From contig NZ_QSSH01000001.1 in assembly GCF_003438495.1 (NCBI RefSeq), positions 1-26,660 on the forward strand: a DNA stretch of 26,660 bases. The letters are read 5' to 3'. This document shows, one piece after another, positions 6,268-14,575 of this stretch. The DNA comes from Collinsella sp. TF05-9AC. GTDB taxonomy: Bacteria > Actinomycetota > Coriobacteriia > Coriobacteriales > Coriobacteriaceae. The notes beneath the pieces were generated by a model, which worked only from the letters and a program-made list of their open reading frames with translations, had not been told where the DNA came from and ran no database searches. Each line of letters begins with the position of its first letter. Within the stretch, counting starts at the first letter, position 1. A program made the position numbers and the translations under genes.

Positions 6268-7608
6268 CTACATCTCAGGAGCCTTGGCTACGGTCTCGCT
6301 CTCTGCCGCAAGTGGGCGGTTGTCGATGCGGCGGCCCAGGCGGTCGAGCTTCACAAGGAGCCACTCAATGGGATTCGGCCCTGCGCCTTCCTCGTCAGCA
6401 ACCAGGTCCATGACGGCGATCTTGGTGCCGTCCTGCTTGAGCGTAACGCTGCCCACCTTGTCGCCCACATGCACCGTGCCCGAAAGATCGTCGTAGCTAA
6501 CCTTTTCGGTCACCTCGCCGGCAAGGGAAAACACGGTCGCTTGCGCCGTAGGATCGGCGAGCGTGGCGTCGATCGTCTTATCCGTCCAGTCGGTTTGACT
6601 AATGCGCGCCATAAGCGGGTTGCCGTTGGCAGTCTTTTCCTGCGTGTTGGCGATTGCGACCGCCGCCTTGTGACCGTAGTACCAATTGGCAAGGGTTGCG
6701 GTATCGGTAAAGCGCTGGTCGGTGGTGGTGGAGTTCAAAACGACGGTGTAGATCTCGTCGCCGTCGCGGTTGTAGGCGCTCGTAAAGCAATAGCCTGCAT
6801 CGTCGGTGGTGCCAGTCTTGCCACCGATGTTGCCATCTTGGCCCAGCAAATAGTTATGCGTGTCCATGGAATGCGAATGGTCGGTGCCGTCGGCGCCCGT
6901 GACCTCGATCCAGGAATCCTCGCTCGCTACGACCTCGCGGATCGTGTCGTTTTTCATGGCCTCCTGCATCATCAGCGCCACGTCGTGTGCGGTTGAGTGC
7001 ATATCGCCAGCCCACTCATCAAAGTCCAGACCATGCGGGTTTTCAAAAAGCGTACCGGTGCAGCCGAGCTTCTTAGCGCGCTCGTTCATGGCCTTCACAA
7101 ATGTGGCCTCGGCGTCTTTGGTCTTAGGGTCGATCTTCTTGCCCACATATTCGGCGAGCACGATGGCGGCGTCGTTGCCCGAGGGAATCATCAGGCCGCG
7201 CAGCGCCTGCTCCACGGTAAGCTTGTCGCCTTCGAGCAAGCCGGCGGTCGAATTGCCCACGGTGGCTGCGGCGTTGCTCACCGTGACCTTCTCGTCCATC
7301 TTGCAATTCTCGACGGTTAGGATTGCGGTCATGACCTTGGTGATCGAGGCGATTTTGACCTGCTCATCGGCGCCGCGCCCATAGTAGACGGTGCCGTCTT
7401 TGCCCATGACGAGGGCATTGGTCGCATCGATATCGGGCAGGTTTTCGGCCGTGATGCCGCGCGCATCGGCGGTTTTGCCGCAAACATTGTCGGTCGTGAG
7501 CACTTGGGCGCCGGCGACGGTGGGCGCGCCAGTGGCAAGAGCGATAGCGCAGACAAAGCCGGCGGCAAGCTGGGCTGAGCGCTTTGCAAAAGAGGTGAGG
7601 GACTTCAC
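6268..7608 (-). CDS. D-alanyl-D-alanine carboxypeptidase (PBP5-like, peptidase S11)
   Basis: This enzyme removes the terminal D-Ala from peptidoglycan pentapeptides outside the membrane. The three active-site motifs are S88-I-T-K91, S143-G-N145 and K264-T-G266. With GTG 7608 as start the protein is 446 aa and begins with a signal peptide: KSLTSFAKRSAQ, a hydrophobic core about 14-28, and cleavage near AGA34. The frame is open further upstream (ATG at 7677), but that would bury the signal peptide behind 23 residues and no ribosome site is visible there. Neither start has a strong Shine-Dalgarno. A TATACT -10 at 7653-7648 would favour the shorter form. The gene is divergent from a VanR/VanS-like pair, suggesting that the pair controls or senses its activity. 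Confidence 0.9.
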   Translation of the reverse strand: MKSLTSFAKRSAQLAAGFVCAIALATGAPTVAGAQVLTTDNVCGKTADARGITAENLPDIDATNALVMGKDGTVYYGRGADEQVKIASITKVMTAILTVENCKMDEKVTVSNAAATVGNSTAGLLEGDKLTVEQALRGLMIPSGNDAAIVLAEYVGKKIDPKTKDAEATFVKAMNERAKKLGCTGTLFENPHGLDFDEWAGDMHSTAHDVALMMQEAMKNDTIREVVASEDSWIEVTGADGTDHSHSMDTHNYLLGQDGNIGGKTGTTDDAGYCFTSAYNRDGDEIYTVVLNSTTTDQRFTDTATLANWYYGHKAAVAIANTQEKTANGNPLMARISQTDWTDKTIDATLADPTAQATVFSLAGEVTEKVSYDDLSGTVHVGDKVGSVTLKQDGTKIAVMDLVADEEGAGPNPIEWLLVKLDRLGRRIDNRPLAAESETVAKAPEM

Positions 7609-7647
7609 AGATTTCGCTTTCGACGGGATGGTCTCTTCTGGAACTAG

Positions 7648-7676
7648 AGTATATCGTTTGCCGGCGTCGGCGATCA
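7648..7676 (-). promoter_or_regulatory. Possible promoter of the D,D-carboxypeptidase
   Basis: On the minus strand TATACT (7653-7648) is a good -10, but the hexamer 17 bp upstream (TGATCG) is poor. It fits only if translation starts at GTG 7608. A poor -35 is typical of activator-dependent promoters. Confidence 0.4.
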
Positions 7677-7721
7677 TCGCGTGCGTGTGTGGCCCACATC
7701 CGCGCCCGAACGGGCACAAGG

Positions 7722-7744
7722 GTGCTTAAGGTCGACTTAATCAC
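7722..7744. promoter_or_regulatory. Dyad operator candidate between carboxypeptidase and VanR-like gene
   Basis: GTGCTTAAG (7722-7730) and CTTAATCAC (7736-7744) are inverted repeats matching at 8 of 9 positions around the 5-bp centre GTCGA. The dyad is about 36 bp upstream of the vanR-like -10 and about 70 bp upstream of the divergent -10. That is a reasonable place for a response-regulator dimer serving both genes. Confidence 0.5.
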
Positions 7745-7779
7745 CCACGCTTGTTGTGTGTGGCGTGCGTCGCCTCGGG

Positions 7780-7800
7780 CATAATGGAGCGCGAGAGGAG
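7780..7800 (+). promoter_or_regulatory. -10 element and ribosome site of the VanR-like gene
   Basis: CATAAT (7780-7785) is a good -10, matching those of the tRNA-Arg genes, but there is no clear -35 at 17 bp. GAGAGGAG (7793-7800) is the ribosome site for ATG 7806. The leader would be only about 15 nt. Confidence 0.5.
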
Positions 7801-7805
7801 CACGC

Positions 7806-8501
7806 ATGAACGAGCACATTTTGGTAGTTGATGACGAGAAGGCCATCGCCGACTTGGTTGGTATCTACCTTACAAAAGAGGGCTTTGATGTCCAGATTGC
7901 CTATAGCGGGGCCGATGCTGCCAAGGCAATCTTGGAGCAGGAGTTCGATTTGGCGCTGCTGGATGTCATGCTGCCCGATATCGATGGATTTGAGCTGCTG
8001 CGTACGATCCGTTCCAGCCATACCTATCCTGTGATCATGCTGACGGCGCGCGATGCCCAGCAAGACAAGATCGAGGGCCTTTCGCTTGGTGCGGACGATT
8101 ACGTGGTTAAGCCGTTCCGCCCGCTGGAGCTCATCGCGCGTGTGCACGCTCAGCTTCGCCGCTACACCAGCTACGGTAGCCGTGCGCAGGCGGCCGAGTC
8201 GCCGACCATTCAGCTCGACGGCTTGGAGATCAACCGCGATGCTCGTTCCGTAACGGTGGACGGTTCACCGGTACGCCTCACACCCACCGAGTATTCAATC
8301 TTGCTGTATCTGGTCGAGCATCGCGGCAGCGTGGTGGCCGTGGAGGACCTGTTCCGCGCGGTATGGAACGAGGACTTTATGCCCGGCTCCAACAATACGG
8401 TGATGGTGCACATTCGCCACTTGCGCGAAAAGATCGGCGACGACGCACAAAAGCCGCGCTTTATCAAAAACGTCTGGGGCGTCGGCTACATCATCGAATA
8501 A
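7806..8501 (+). CDS. VanR-like response regulator (OmpR/PhoB family)
   Basis: This is a 231-aa DNA-binding response regulator. The receiver domain has acidic residues D9 and D10, phosphoacceptor D53 (LALLDVMLPD), T80 and K102 (DDYVVKPF). The winged-helix effector covers residues ~135-231 (VRLTPTEYSILLYL to GVGYIIE). From memory, segments such as IADLVGIYL, HTYPVIMLTA and PFRPLELIARVHAQLRRY closely resemble VanR of vancomycin-resistance operons. No vanH, vanA/B/G-type ligase or vanX is nearby, so this is a chromosomal regulator of that branch and not evidence for resistance. It is 26 bp upstream of its kinase. The divergent D,D-carboxypeptidase is the likely target. Confidence 0.93.
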   Translation: MNEHILVVDDEKAIADLVGIYLTKEGFDVQIAYSGADAAKAILEQEFDLALLDVMLPDIDGFELLRTIRSSHTYPVIMLTARDAQQDKIEGLSLGADDYVVKPFRPLELIARVHAQLRRYTSYGSRAQAAESPTIQLDGLEINRDARSVTVDGSPVRLTPTEYSILLYLVEHRGSVVAVEDLFRAVWNEDFMPGSNNTVMVHIRHLREKIGDDAQKPRFIKNVWGVGYIIE

Positions 8502-8527
8502 CGCTTTTCGCTTGTGAGGATCTTGAT

Positions 8528-9766
8528 ATGACAAAAGACGATAGGCAAGCGTTCGAGGTGCCCGATCGACTCTTTGAATACGTGAGGTCAGTCGTCGACA
8601 ACCGCGCGCTTGCAACGGTGCTGCTCTTTTTGCTGAGCCTGCTGCTGATTGGCATCGATAACATCGCTGGAATCTTGGCGGTGCTGCTTGTTGGCTTTTT
8701 GCTGATCGATCGATTTGAGATCGTGTGCCGCTGCGTGGTGATTGGCGGCGCCGCGTGGGCCATGACGTTGGCGATTGGCGCCATGGCGCTCGGCGGCATC
8801 GAAGGGCCGGTGTTGTTCGATGCCGGCTTTGTATTCAACATGCTTGGCTTTGTGCTGGCGCTTGCCGCGTGCGTGCTGTTCTTGTGCGGCCGCGCCCTGT
8901 ACTACCAGGGCTACGAGCAGGGCGAGCAGCATGCCGATTGTGTGCTGGCTGCTCGTATTCAAGATCGCCTGATCGATCACCCCGACACCTGGGACAACAT
9001 CGACGGCGACTTCTTGGAGGTCGAGGGCGCCCTTAACCGCGTGCGTGACCGTGAGCGCAAGGTGCAACAGGCCTTGCGTGACGAATCTCATCGCAAGGAC
9101 GATCTGGTCACGTACTTGGCACATGACCTACGCACCCCGCTTGCCAGTGTGGTGGGCTATCTTTCGCTGCTGCAAGAGGCTCCCGAGCTGCCGGTTGAGC
9201 AACGTGCGCACTTTACGGGCGTGGCTCTCGACAAAGCGCACCGGCTCGATGCGCTCATCGAAGAGTTCTTCGATATCACGCGCTTTGACTTCCACGATAT
9301 CGTGCTCACGCGCGGCTATGTTGATCTGGGGTTGCTGCTGGCTCAGGTGGCTGACGAGTTCTATCCCATCCTCAACGAGCAGCATAAGGAAGCCCAAGTT
9401 GATATTCGCGAGGACCTGACGGTGCTCGTGGATGGCGACAAGATGGCCCGCGTGTTCAACAACATCATGAAAAACGCCGTCGCCTATAGCTATGAGGGCT
9501 CGACTATCACGATTGAGGCCAGGCGCCAAGACGACGGCGGCGTGCGCGTGCGCTTTATTAATCAGGGCGATCCCATCCCTGCGGCTAAGCTCAAGGTGAT
9601 CTTTGAGAAGTTCTATCGCCTGGATGCGGCGCGTGCGACCAATCGCGGTGGTGCCGGTCTGGGCCTTGCTATTGCCAAGGAGATCATCACGGCACACGGC
9701 GGTACCGTTGCATGTGAATCGACGCCCGAACACACGATATTCACCATCGAGCTGCCCGCCGCATAG
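8528..9766 (+). CDS. VanS-like sensor histidine kinase
   Basis: This 412-aa membrane kinase is the partner of the preceding regulator. ATG 8528 is chosen over upstream in-frame starts because GAGGAT lies before it and the upstream codons overlap the regulator gene. Residues about 25-125 hold several hydrophobic helices with little extracellular sequence between them. The phosphoacceptor is H199 in YLAHDLRTPL. The region around it (RKDDLVTYLAHDLRTP, then EEFFDITRF) resembles VanS as I remember it. The catalytic domain has NNIMKNAVAYS, then GLGLAIAKEI near the C-terminus. With so small an external domain it probably senses through its membrane helices. The substrate signal is unknown; cell-wall stress is likely by family. 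Confidence 0.92.
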   Translation: MTKDDRQAFEVPDRLFEYVRSVVDNRALATVLLFLLSLLLIGIDNIAGILAVLLVGFLLIDRFEIVCRCVVIGGAAWAMTLAIGAMALGGIEGPVLFDAGFVFNMLGFVLALAACVLFLCGRALYYQGYEQGEQHADCVLAARIQDRLIDHPDTWDNIDGDFLEVEGALNRVRDRERKVQQALRDESHRKDDLVTYLAHDLRTPLASVVGYLSLLQEAPELPVEQRAHFTGVALDKAHRLDALIEEFFDITRFDFHDIVLTRGYVDLGLLLAQVADEFYPILNEQHKEAQVDIREDLTVLVDGDKMARVFNNIMKNAVAYSYEGSTITIEARRQDDGGVRVRFINQGDPIPAAKLKVIFEKFYRLDAARATNRGGAGLGLAIAKEIITAHGGTVACESTPEHTIFTIELPAA

Positions 9767-9869
9767 CCAGCGTGCCCTTACAAACACTTGACAATGTGCT
9801 CACGTGCGTATGAGCCACGATTCCTACTATCGATACTGCTGAATTGATATCGATATGGAGGTATGCGGT

Positions 9870-10745
9870 ATGACGGCTGCTGCGGCGATGGAGCCTACAG
9901 AGCTTGAGGAGCTCATGGAGGCGCAGGCTGAGGCCGCGCACGAGCGCGAGGTTGGGGATGCGACTCGCCCCACGGCAGAGGATCTTGCCGCCTCGCCGAC
10001 GCGCATCGACGTCGAGGGCCTCGACCTGTTCTATGGCGACCATCATGCGCTCAAGGACGTGAATATCAAGATCCGCGACAAGCAGATCACCTCGTTCATC
10101 GGGCCTTCGGGCTGCGGAAAGTCAACGTTGCTGCGCTGCTTTAACCGCATGAACGACGGCATCAAGGATTGCCGCATCGAGGGCAAGATTGCGCTCGATG
10201 GTCAAGATATCCTGGGCGATTACGACATCTGCCGCCTTCGCCAGCGCGTGGGCATGGTGTTTCAGCGCCCCAACCCGTTTCCCATGAGCATCTACGACAA
10301 CGTCGCGTATGGTCCGCGCGGCATGGGAGTGCGTGACCGCGTCGTGCTCGATGAGCTGGTCGAGGACTCCCTGCGTCGCGCTGCCCTGTGGGACGAGGTC
10401 AAGGACAAGCTCAAAGAGTCGAGCCTGGGTCTTTCGGGTGGACAGCAGCAGCGCCTGTGCATCGCCCGCGCGCTTGCCGTGCAGCCCGACATTCTGCTGA
10501 TGGACGAGCCGACCTCGGCACTCGACCCTGTGTCGACGCTGGTGGTTGAGCAGCTGGCCTGCGAGCTCAAGGAGACATGCACGCTCGTGGTCGTGACGCA
10601 CAACATGCAGCAGGCCGCGCGTATTTCCGATTCGGTCGCGTTTTTCTTGCTGGGTGAGTTGGTGGAGCACGCGCCCACCGCGCAGCTCTTTAAAAATCCG
10701 ACCGATCCGCGCACGGCGGATTATTTGACGATACGTTTTGGCTGA
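9870..10745 (+). CDS. pstB: Phosphate ABC transporter ATP-binding protein PstB
   Basis: PstB powers phosphate uptake through the PstC/PstA channel and, with PhoU, passes phosphate status to PhoR. Walker A is GPSGCGKS (residues 78-85), the ABC signature LSGGQQQR begins at 188, and Walker B ends in D212-E213. [21 protein letters not shown] and ITSFIGPSG are typical of PstB. ATG 9870 is chosen because GGAGG (9857-9861) lies 8 nt before it. The first ~43 residues are an acidic extension not found in most PstB proteins. No pstS, pstC, pstA or phoU is in the window. It is followed by a PhoB/PhoR-like pair, which supports the phosphate assignment. Confidence 0.93.
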   Translation: MTAAAAMEPTELEELMEAQAEAAHEREVGDATRPTAEDLAASPTRIDVEGLDLFYGDHHALKDVNIKIRDKQITSFIGPSGCGKSTLLRCFNRMNDGIKDCRIEGKIALDGQDILGDYDICRLRQRVGMVFQRPNPFPMSIYDNVAYGPRGMGVRDRVVLDELVEDSLRRAALWDEVKDKLKESSLGLSGGQQQRLCIARALAVQPDILLMDEPTSALDPVSTLVVEQLACELKETCTLVVVTHNMQQAARISDSVAFFLLGELVEHAPTAQLFKNPTDPRTADYLTIRFG

Positions 10746-10755
10746 TACCATCTAG

Positions 10756-10769
10756 TAAAGGTACCTTTA
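10756..10769. promoter_or_regulatory. 14-bp perfect palindrome before the PhoB-like gene
   Basis: TAAAGGTACCTTTA is fully self-complementary and lies 10 bp after the pstB stop and 40 bp before the regulator start. A dimeric repressor or activator could bind here. It does not match the direct-repeat form of known Pho boxes. Confidence 0.4.
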
Positions 10770-10809
10770 GGGTTAAGATGCGGTCATGCCGGCCGCAAAG
10801 GGGTTCAAC

Positions 10810-11538
10810 ATGATCTATTACGTCGAGGACGATGACAACATCAGGGATTTGACGGTCTATGCGCTGCGCAAGCAGGGAATCGAGGCCGAGGGCTTTTCGT
10901 GCGACGGCGAGTTTAAGGCCGCCGTGGCGCGACGGGTACCCGATGCCGTCCTGCTCGACATCATGCTGCCCGATACCGATGGTTTGGCGATTATGCGTCG
11001 CCTGCGCGCCGACCGCCTGACGGCGACGGTGCCCATCATGATGCTTACTGCCAAGGACACCGAGCTCGACAAGGTGATGGCGCTCGATGGCGGTGCCGAC
11101 GATTACCTGACTAAACCCTTCTCGCTCATGGAGCTCGCCAGCCGCTGCCGCGCACTGCTGCGTCGCGGCGGCATGGTCAAGCAGGCGAGCGATGTGCTCA
11201 GCGTGGGCGACATCGTGCTCTCGCCCAGCCATCGCGAGGTGACCGTTGCCGGCGAGCCGCTTAAGCTCACCCTGCGCGAGTTCGACCTGCTCGAGTACCT
11301 CATGCGCAAGCCCGGCGTGGTTTTTACCCGCGAGTCGTTGCTGCAGAGCGTATGGGGTTGGGACTTCGACGGCGGTTCGCGCACCGTTGACGTGCACGTG
11401 CAGACGCTTCGCCAAAAACTGGGCGAGCATGCCAGCGCCATCGAGACCGTGCGCGGCGTGGGCTACCGCTTGGCCGAGCCTTCTGCCGGTGATGGTGCCG
11501 AAGGTGACGACACCGCGGCCACCGCATCGGAGGAGTAA
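10810..11538 (+). CDS. PhoB-like response regulator
   Basis: This 242-aa OmpR/PhoB-family regulator has acidic residues E6-D8, phosphoacceptor D50 (AVLLDIMLPD), T80 and K102 (DDYLTKPF). The winged helix runs from about 135 to 222 (LTLREFDLLEYL to VRGVGYRLAE). A 20-residue acidic, Ala/Gly-rich tail follows. ATG 10810 has AAAGGGG 6-7 nt upstream, better than the in-frame ATG at 10786. It sits 64 bp after pstB and 3 bp before its kinase, so the phosphate-starvation role is likely from context. Resemblance alone would also fit other envelope regulators. Confidence 0.88.
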   Translation: MIYYVEDDDNIRDLTVYALRKQGIEAEGFSCDGEFKAAVARRVPDAVLLDIMLPDTDGLAIMRRLRADRLTATVPIMMLTAKDTELDKVMALDGGADDYLTKPFSLMELASRCRALLRRGGMVKQASDVLSVGDIVLSPSHREVTVAGEPLKLTLREFDLLEYLMRKPGVVFTRESLLQSVWGWDFDGGSRTVDVHVQTLRQKLGEHASAIETVRGVGYRLAEPSAGDGAEGDDTAATASEE

Positions 11539-11541
11539 CCC

Positions 11542-12966
11542 GTGGTCTTCGCCCCCCAGGGAAAACATACGCTGTCGCACCGCGTTTTTGTGACGATCTT
11601 TGTCTGCGCCATGGCGGTTATCGTGGCGTTTACGGTGCTGGGTGCGTTCTTTGTGCAAAACACCTTGGCGGATGCCACGAGTGCCAATCTGGCGCAGGAA
11701 ACCGAGCTCATTGCTGCCGCTCTCGACGAACAGCAGGAGCCCATCCCGTTCTTGCGTAGTCTCGATCGCGAGGACTTGCGCATCACGCTGATTAACAAGG
11801 ATGGATCGGTTGCCTACGACAACGAGGCGTCGCCTTCCACACTGCCCAACCATGGCGATCGCCCCGAGGTCATCGAGGCCTTTGAGAGTGGTTCGGGTTC
11901 CGCGGAGCGCGCAAGCTCTACGCTCGACGAGATTATGCTGTATCGCGCCGTCGCCCTTGATAACGGCCAGGTTGTCCGCTTGGCGCAGGCCCAGCCTGGC
12001 GTTGCGGCGATTTTGCTGTCGATGGTGGCGCCGATGCTGCTTATCGCAGCAGCGGGTGCGGTACTCTCGTTTTTTATGGCGCGCCGCGAGTCCCGTGCCA
12101 TCATCGCGCCGTTGCAAGAGGTGGATTTGGACCACCCACGCCGTAGCTATGAGCACGCCTATGCCGAGATGGTCCCCATGCTTGAGCGTATCGAGTCGCA
12201 GCGCCAGGAACTCAAGCGCCAAATGGCGGTGCTAGCGGACAACGACCGTATGCGCCGCGAGTTCACGGCGAATATCACCCATGAGCTCAAGACGCCGCTT
12301 ACGGCGATTTCGGGCTATGCCGAGCTCATCGCAAACGGCATGGTCGAGGGCGAGGGCGACCTGCGCAACTTTGGCGGTCGCATCTATCGTGAGGCGGGCC
12401 GCTTGGCAGCGCTTGTCAACGATATCCTTACGCTGTCTAACTTGGACGAGGCCGAGCGTGCAACTGAGGGCGAGGCGGTGCCCATTGGTTCCACGGAGCC
12501 TATTGAGCTCTCGCGTGCCATCTACGCGGTTGAGCAGCGTCTTGAACAGGTCGCCCGTCAGGCGAATGTGACGATAAGTCATGAGACCAAGCCTGTGGTC
12601 ATCGAAGGCGTGTCGCGCTTGATTGACGAGCTCATCTATAATCTGGCGAGCAACGCCATCCGCTACAATCGACCCGGCGGTACGGTTACGCTGCAGTGCG
12701 ACACCAACGACGAAGGCCATCCGTTCCTTGCGGTCGCCGACACGGGAATCGGTATCGCGCCTGAAGAACAGGGCAAGGTATTTGAGCGGTTCTATCGCGT
12801 GGACAAGAGTAGGTCCAAGGCGCGCGGCGGAACCGGTCTGGGGCTTGCCATTGTCAAGCATGCGGCCCTGTATCATCACGCCACGCTCGATCTGTCGAGC
12901 GAGTTGGGCGTGGGAACCACCATTACGGTGACGTTTCCCATACAGCAGGACGAGCCATTCGCATAG
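11542..12966 (+). CDS. PhoR-like sensor histidine kinase
   Basis: This 474-aa kinase starts at GTG 11542 with GGAGGAG (11529-11535) overlapping the end of the regulator gene. Two membrane helices (about 18-38 and 152-175) flank an extracellular region of ~110 residues. A short linker leads to H247 in NITHELKTPLTAISGY. The ATPase domain has LIYNLASNAIRYN, DTGIGI and GGTGLGLAIVKHA. The layout matches PhoR kinases of Gram-positives that have an external domain, and the operon with pstB and the PhoB-like regulator supports phosphate signalling. There is no recognisable PAS domain between membrane and kinase core. Confidence 0.88.
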   Translation: MVFAPQGKHTLSHRVFVTIFVCAMAVIVAFTVLGAFFVQNTLADATSANLAQETELIAAALDEQQEPIPFLRSLDREDLRITLINKDGSVAYDNEASPSTLPNHGDRPEVIEAFESGSGSAERASSTLDEIMLYRAVALDNGQVVRLAQAQPGVAAILLSMVAPMLLIAAAGAVLSFFMARRESRAIIAPLQEVDLDHPRRSYEHAYAEMVPMLERIESQRQELKRQMAVLADNDRMRREFTANITHELKTPLTAISGYAELIANGMVEGEGDLRNFGGRIYREAGRLAALVNDILTLSNLDEAERATEGEAVPIGSTEPIELSRAIYAVEQRLEQVARQANVTISHETKPVVIEGVSRLIDELIYNLASNAIRYNRPGGTVTLQCDTNDEGHPFLAVADTGIGIAPEEQGKVFERFYRVDKSRSKARGGTGLGLAIVKHAALYHHATLDLSSELGVGTTITVTFPIQQDEPFA

Positions 12967-12991
12967 CGATACAACATAGGTATTGATGTAG

Positions 12992-13030
12992 ACGCCGCAT
13001 TTGACTTTCGGGTGCGGCGTTGTTGTGCAA
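12992..13030 (+). terminator. Terminator after the phosphate-regulation genes
   Basis: ACGCCGCA (12992-12999) pairs with TGCGGCGT (13013-13020) across a 13-nt loop. It is followed by TGTTGTGCAATTTT, a weak T tract. Confidence 0.6.
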
Positions 13031-13085
13031 TTTTACGATTGCTTCCGACATTTTTACAGGAGAGCCTGTTTCTTATGTATAGAGT

Positions 13086-13114
13086 TTGGTCTCGGTAAAA
13101 AGATGCGATAACAT
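13086..13114 (+). promoter_or_regulatory. Possible promoter of the tyrosine-kinase triad
   Basis: TTGGTC (13086-13091) and TAACAT (13109-13114) are 17 bp apart, with only moderate matches to consensus. The start would be near 13121, giving a 40-nt leader. A small dyad ACAGG-AGAG-CCTGT lies just upstream. Confidence 0.4.
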
Positions 13115-13161
13115 ACGGACAGTTTTGTCAATCCGAACTGGGGAAATGAAAGGCAAGCTGC

Positions 13162-13818
13162 ATGACCCTTCTCGAACTGTTCCAGCTGCTGAAGAAGCAC
13201 CTCAAGCTGGTCATCACCCTTCCGGTGGTCTGCGCGATCGCCATGGGCATCGTGTCCTTCGCCGCGATGGACAACACCTATACCGCGACGACGAGCATGT
13301 ACATTCTCGCCAAGACCGACGATAGCGGCCAGATGAGCTACAACGACCTCTCGGCGAGCCAGATGCTTTCCAACGATATCGCCACGCTGCTGGATAGCGA
13401 TAGCGTTAAGAGCGGCGCCGCCAAGGAACTGGGCCTCACCGATCTGGATGACTACAAGGTGTCTGTTTCCTCCGAGACCACCACGCGTGTCATTACGCTT
13501 TCGGTTACCGGCACCGATGCCAAGGAGACGGCTGAGGTCGCAAAGGCCATAGCTAGCTCGGTGAGTACGGTCGCTCAGAACGTCGGCGCTGCCCAGAGCA
13601 TCAACGTTATCGACGAGGCTAAGACCCCCGAAGCCCCCAGCGGCCCCAAGCGCACGCTGTATATTGCCGTCGCGTTCCTCGCCGGTATCTTTATCGCAGT
13701 CGCCTATGTCGTTTTGGCAGACATGCTCAATACCCGCATCCGCGGTGCCGAAGAGGCGGAAGAGCTCCTGGGCATTCCCGTTGTTGGCCGAATTCCGGCT
13801 ATGAAAGGTGGTAAATAG
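13162..13818 (+). CDS. Wzz/YveK-like polysaccharide co-polymerase and kinase activator
   Basis: This 218-aa membrane protein is the adaptor half of a Gram-positive BY-kinase. Helix 1 (about 16-36) and helix 2 (about 164-188) flank an extracellular domain of ~125 residues rich in Ser, Thr and Asp. The start MTLLELFQLLKKHLKLV is typical of Wzz/CapA-type proteins. The cytoplasmic tail ends GIPVVGRIPAMKGGK, the segment that contacts and activates the kinase. The next gene begins 2 bp later and encodes that kinase. It should help set chain length or export of a surface polysaccharide whose synthesis genes are not in the window. Confidence 0.9.
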   Translation: MTLLELFQLLKKHLKLVITLPVVCAIAMGIVSFAAMDNTYTATTSMYILAKTDDSGQMSYNDLSASQMLSNDIATLLDSDSVKSGAAKELGLTDLDDYKVSVSSETTTRVITLSVTGTDAKETAEVAKAIASSVSTVAQNVGAAQSINVIDEAKTPEAPSGPKRTLYIAVAFLAGIFIAVAYVVLADMLNTRIRGAEEAEELLGIPVVGRIPAMKGGK

Positions 13819-13820
13819 GC

Positions 13821-14558
13821 ATGGCTAAGGCAAAGAACACCGATAAGCTCGTTGTACAGAATGCCGCCAAGACCCTTCTGGCCAACATCCGCTTTGCGAG
13901 CGTGGACGACCCCATTCGCACCATCACCGTTACGTCCTCGATTCCCAACGAGGGCAAGTCTACGGTTTCCATCAACCTTGCCCAGGCTATCGCCACCAGC
14001 GGCAAGAGCGTCCTGCTGGTCGAGGCTGATATGCGTCGCAGGTCCCTTGCCGATATGCTCGGCGTCCGCTCCCGCGGCGGACTCTATGCAGTCCTTTCCG
14101 AGCAGGTTTCTATTGACCAGGCGATTGTCGAGACGGGTCAGAAGAACTTCTACTTCCTCGATGCCGAGCCGCATATTCCCAATCCTGCCGACATCATCGT
14201 CTCTCACCGCTTTGCCAAGCTGGTAAAGGCACTGTCCGCCAAGTTCCAGTACGTCATCTTTGATGCTCCCCCGGTCGGCACCTTCATCGATGCTGCCGAG
14301 ATCGCAAGTCTGACCGACGGTGCGCTTTTTGTCGTGCGTGAGGATTTCACCAAGCGCGAGGAGGCGCTCAACGCCATCGGTCAGCTTAAGAAGTCCGAGA
14401 AGGTCAAGCTCATTGGTACCGTTATGAACTACTGCGAGACCGAGACCAGCGAGTACTACTACTCCTACTACACCAAGGACGGTAAGAAGGTGAAGAAGGG
14501 CTCCGACGATCAGGGGACTTCCAAAAAGGGCATCTTCACCAACCGAGCAAACGTTTAG
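13821..14558 (+). CDS. Tyrosine-protein kinase of the CpsD/CapB family (BY-kinase)
   Basis: This 245-aa cytoplasmic BY-kinase controls capsule or exopolysaccharide assembly through autophosphorylation. Walker A is SSIPNEGKS (39-47), Walker A' is VLLVEADMRRRS (D70), and Walker B is VIFDAPP (D148). The C-terminal tyrosine cluster YYYSYY (212-217) is the usual autophosphorylation site. The Walker A' has Glu-Ala-Asp where many members have Asp-Ala-Asp. It follows the activator with a 2-bp gap, and the phosphatase gene starts 17 bp after it. Confidence 0.93.
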   Translation: MAKAKNTDKLVVQNAAKTLLANIRFASVDDPIRTITVTSSIPNEGKSTVSINLAQAIATSGKSVLLVEADMRRRSLADMLGVRSRGGLYAVLSEQVSIDQAIVETGQKNFYFLDAEPHIPNPADIIVSHRFAKLVKALSAKFQYVIFDAPPVGTFIDAAEIASLTDGALFVVREDFTKREEALNAIGQLKKSEKVKLIGTVMNYCETETSEYYYSYYTKDGKKVKKGSDDQGTSKKGIFTNRANV

Positions 14559-14575
14559 TTGATTAAGGCTGACCT

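Noticed and set aside
7806..9766. Vancomycin-resistance operon
   Set aside because: Only regulator and kinase resemble VanRS. No D-Ala-D-Lac or D-Ala-D-Ser ligase, VanH, VanX or VanT is in the window, and the carboxypeptidase is an ordinary PBP5-like enzyme.
9788..9814. Perfect -35 TTGACA before pstB
   Set aside because: The only nearby -10-like hexamer (TATGAG) is at 15 bp. TACTAT and GATACT further on are too distant, so no promoter is claimed.
10690..12222. Minus-strand open frame (510 codons) opposite the PhoB/PhoR-like genes
   Set aside because: Both plus-strand genes have complete catalytic motifs and ribosome sites; this is an antisense shadow.
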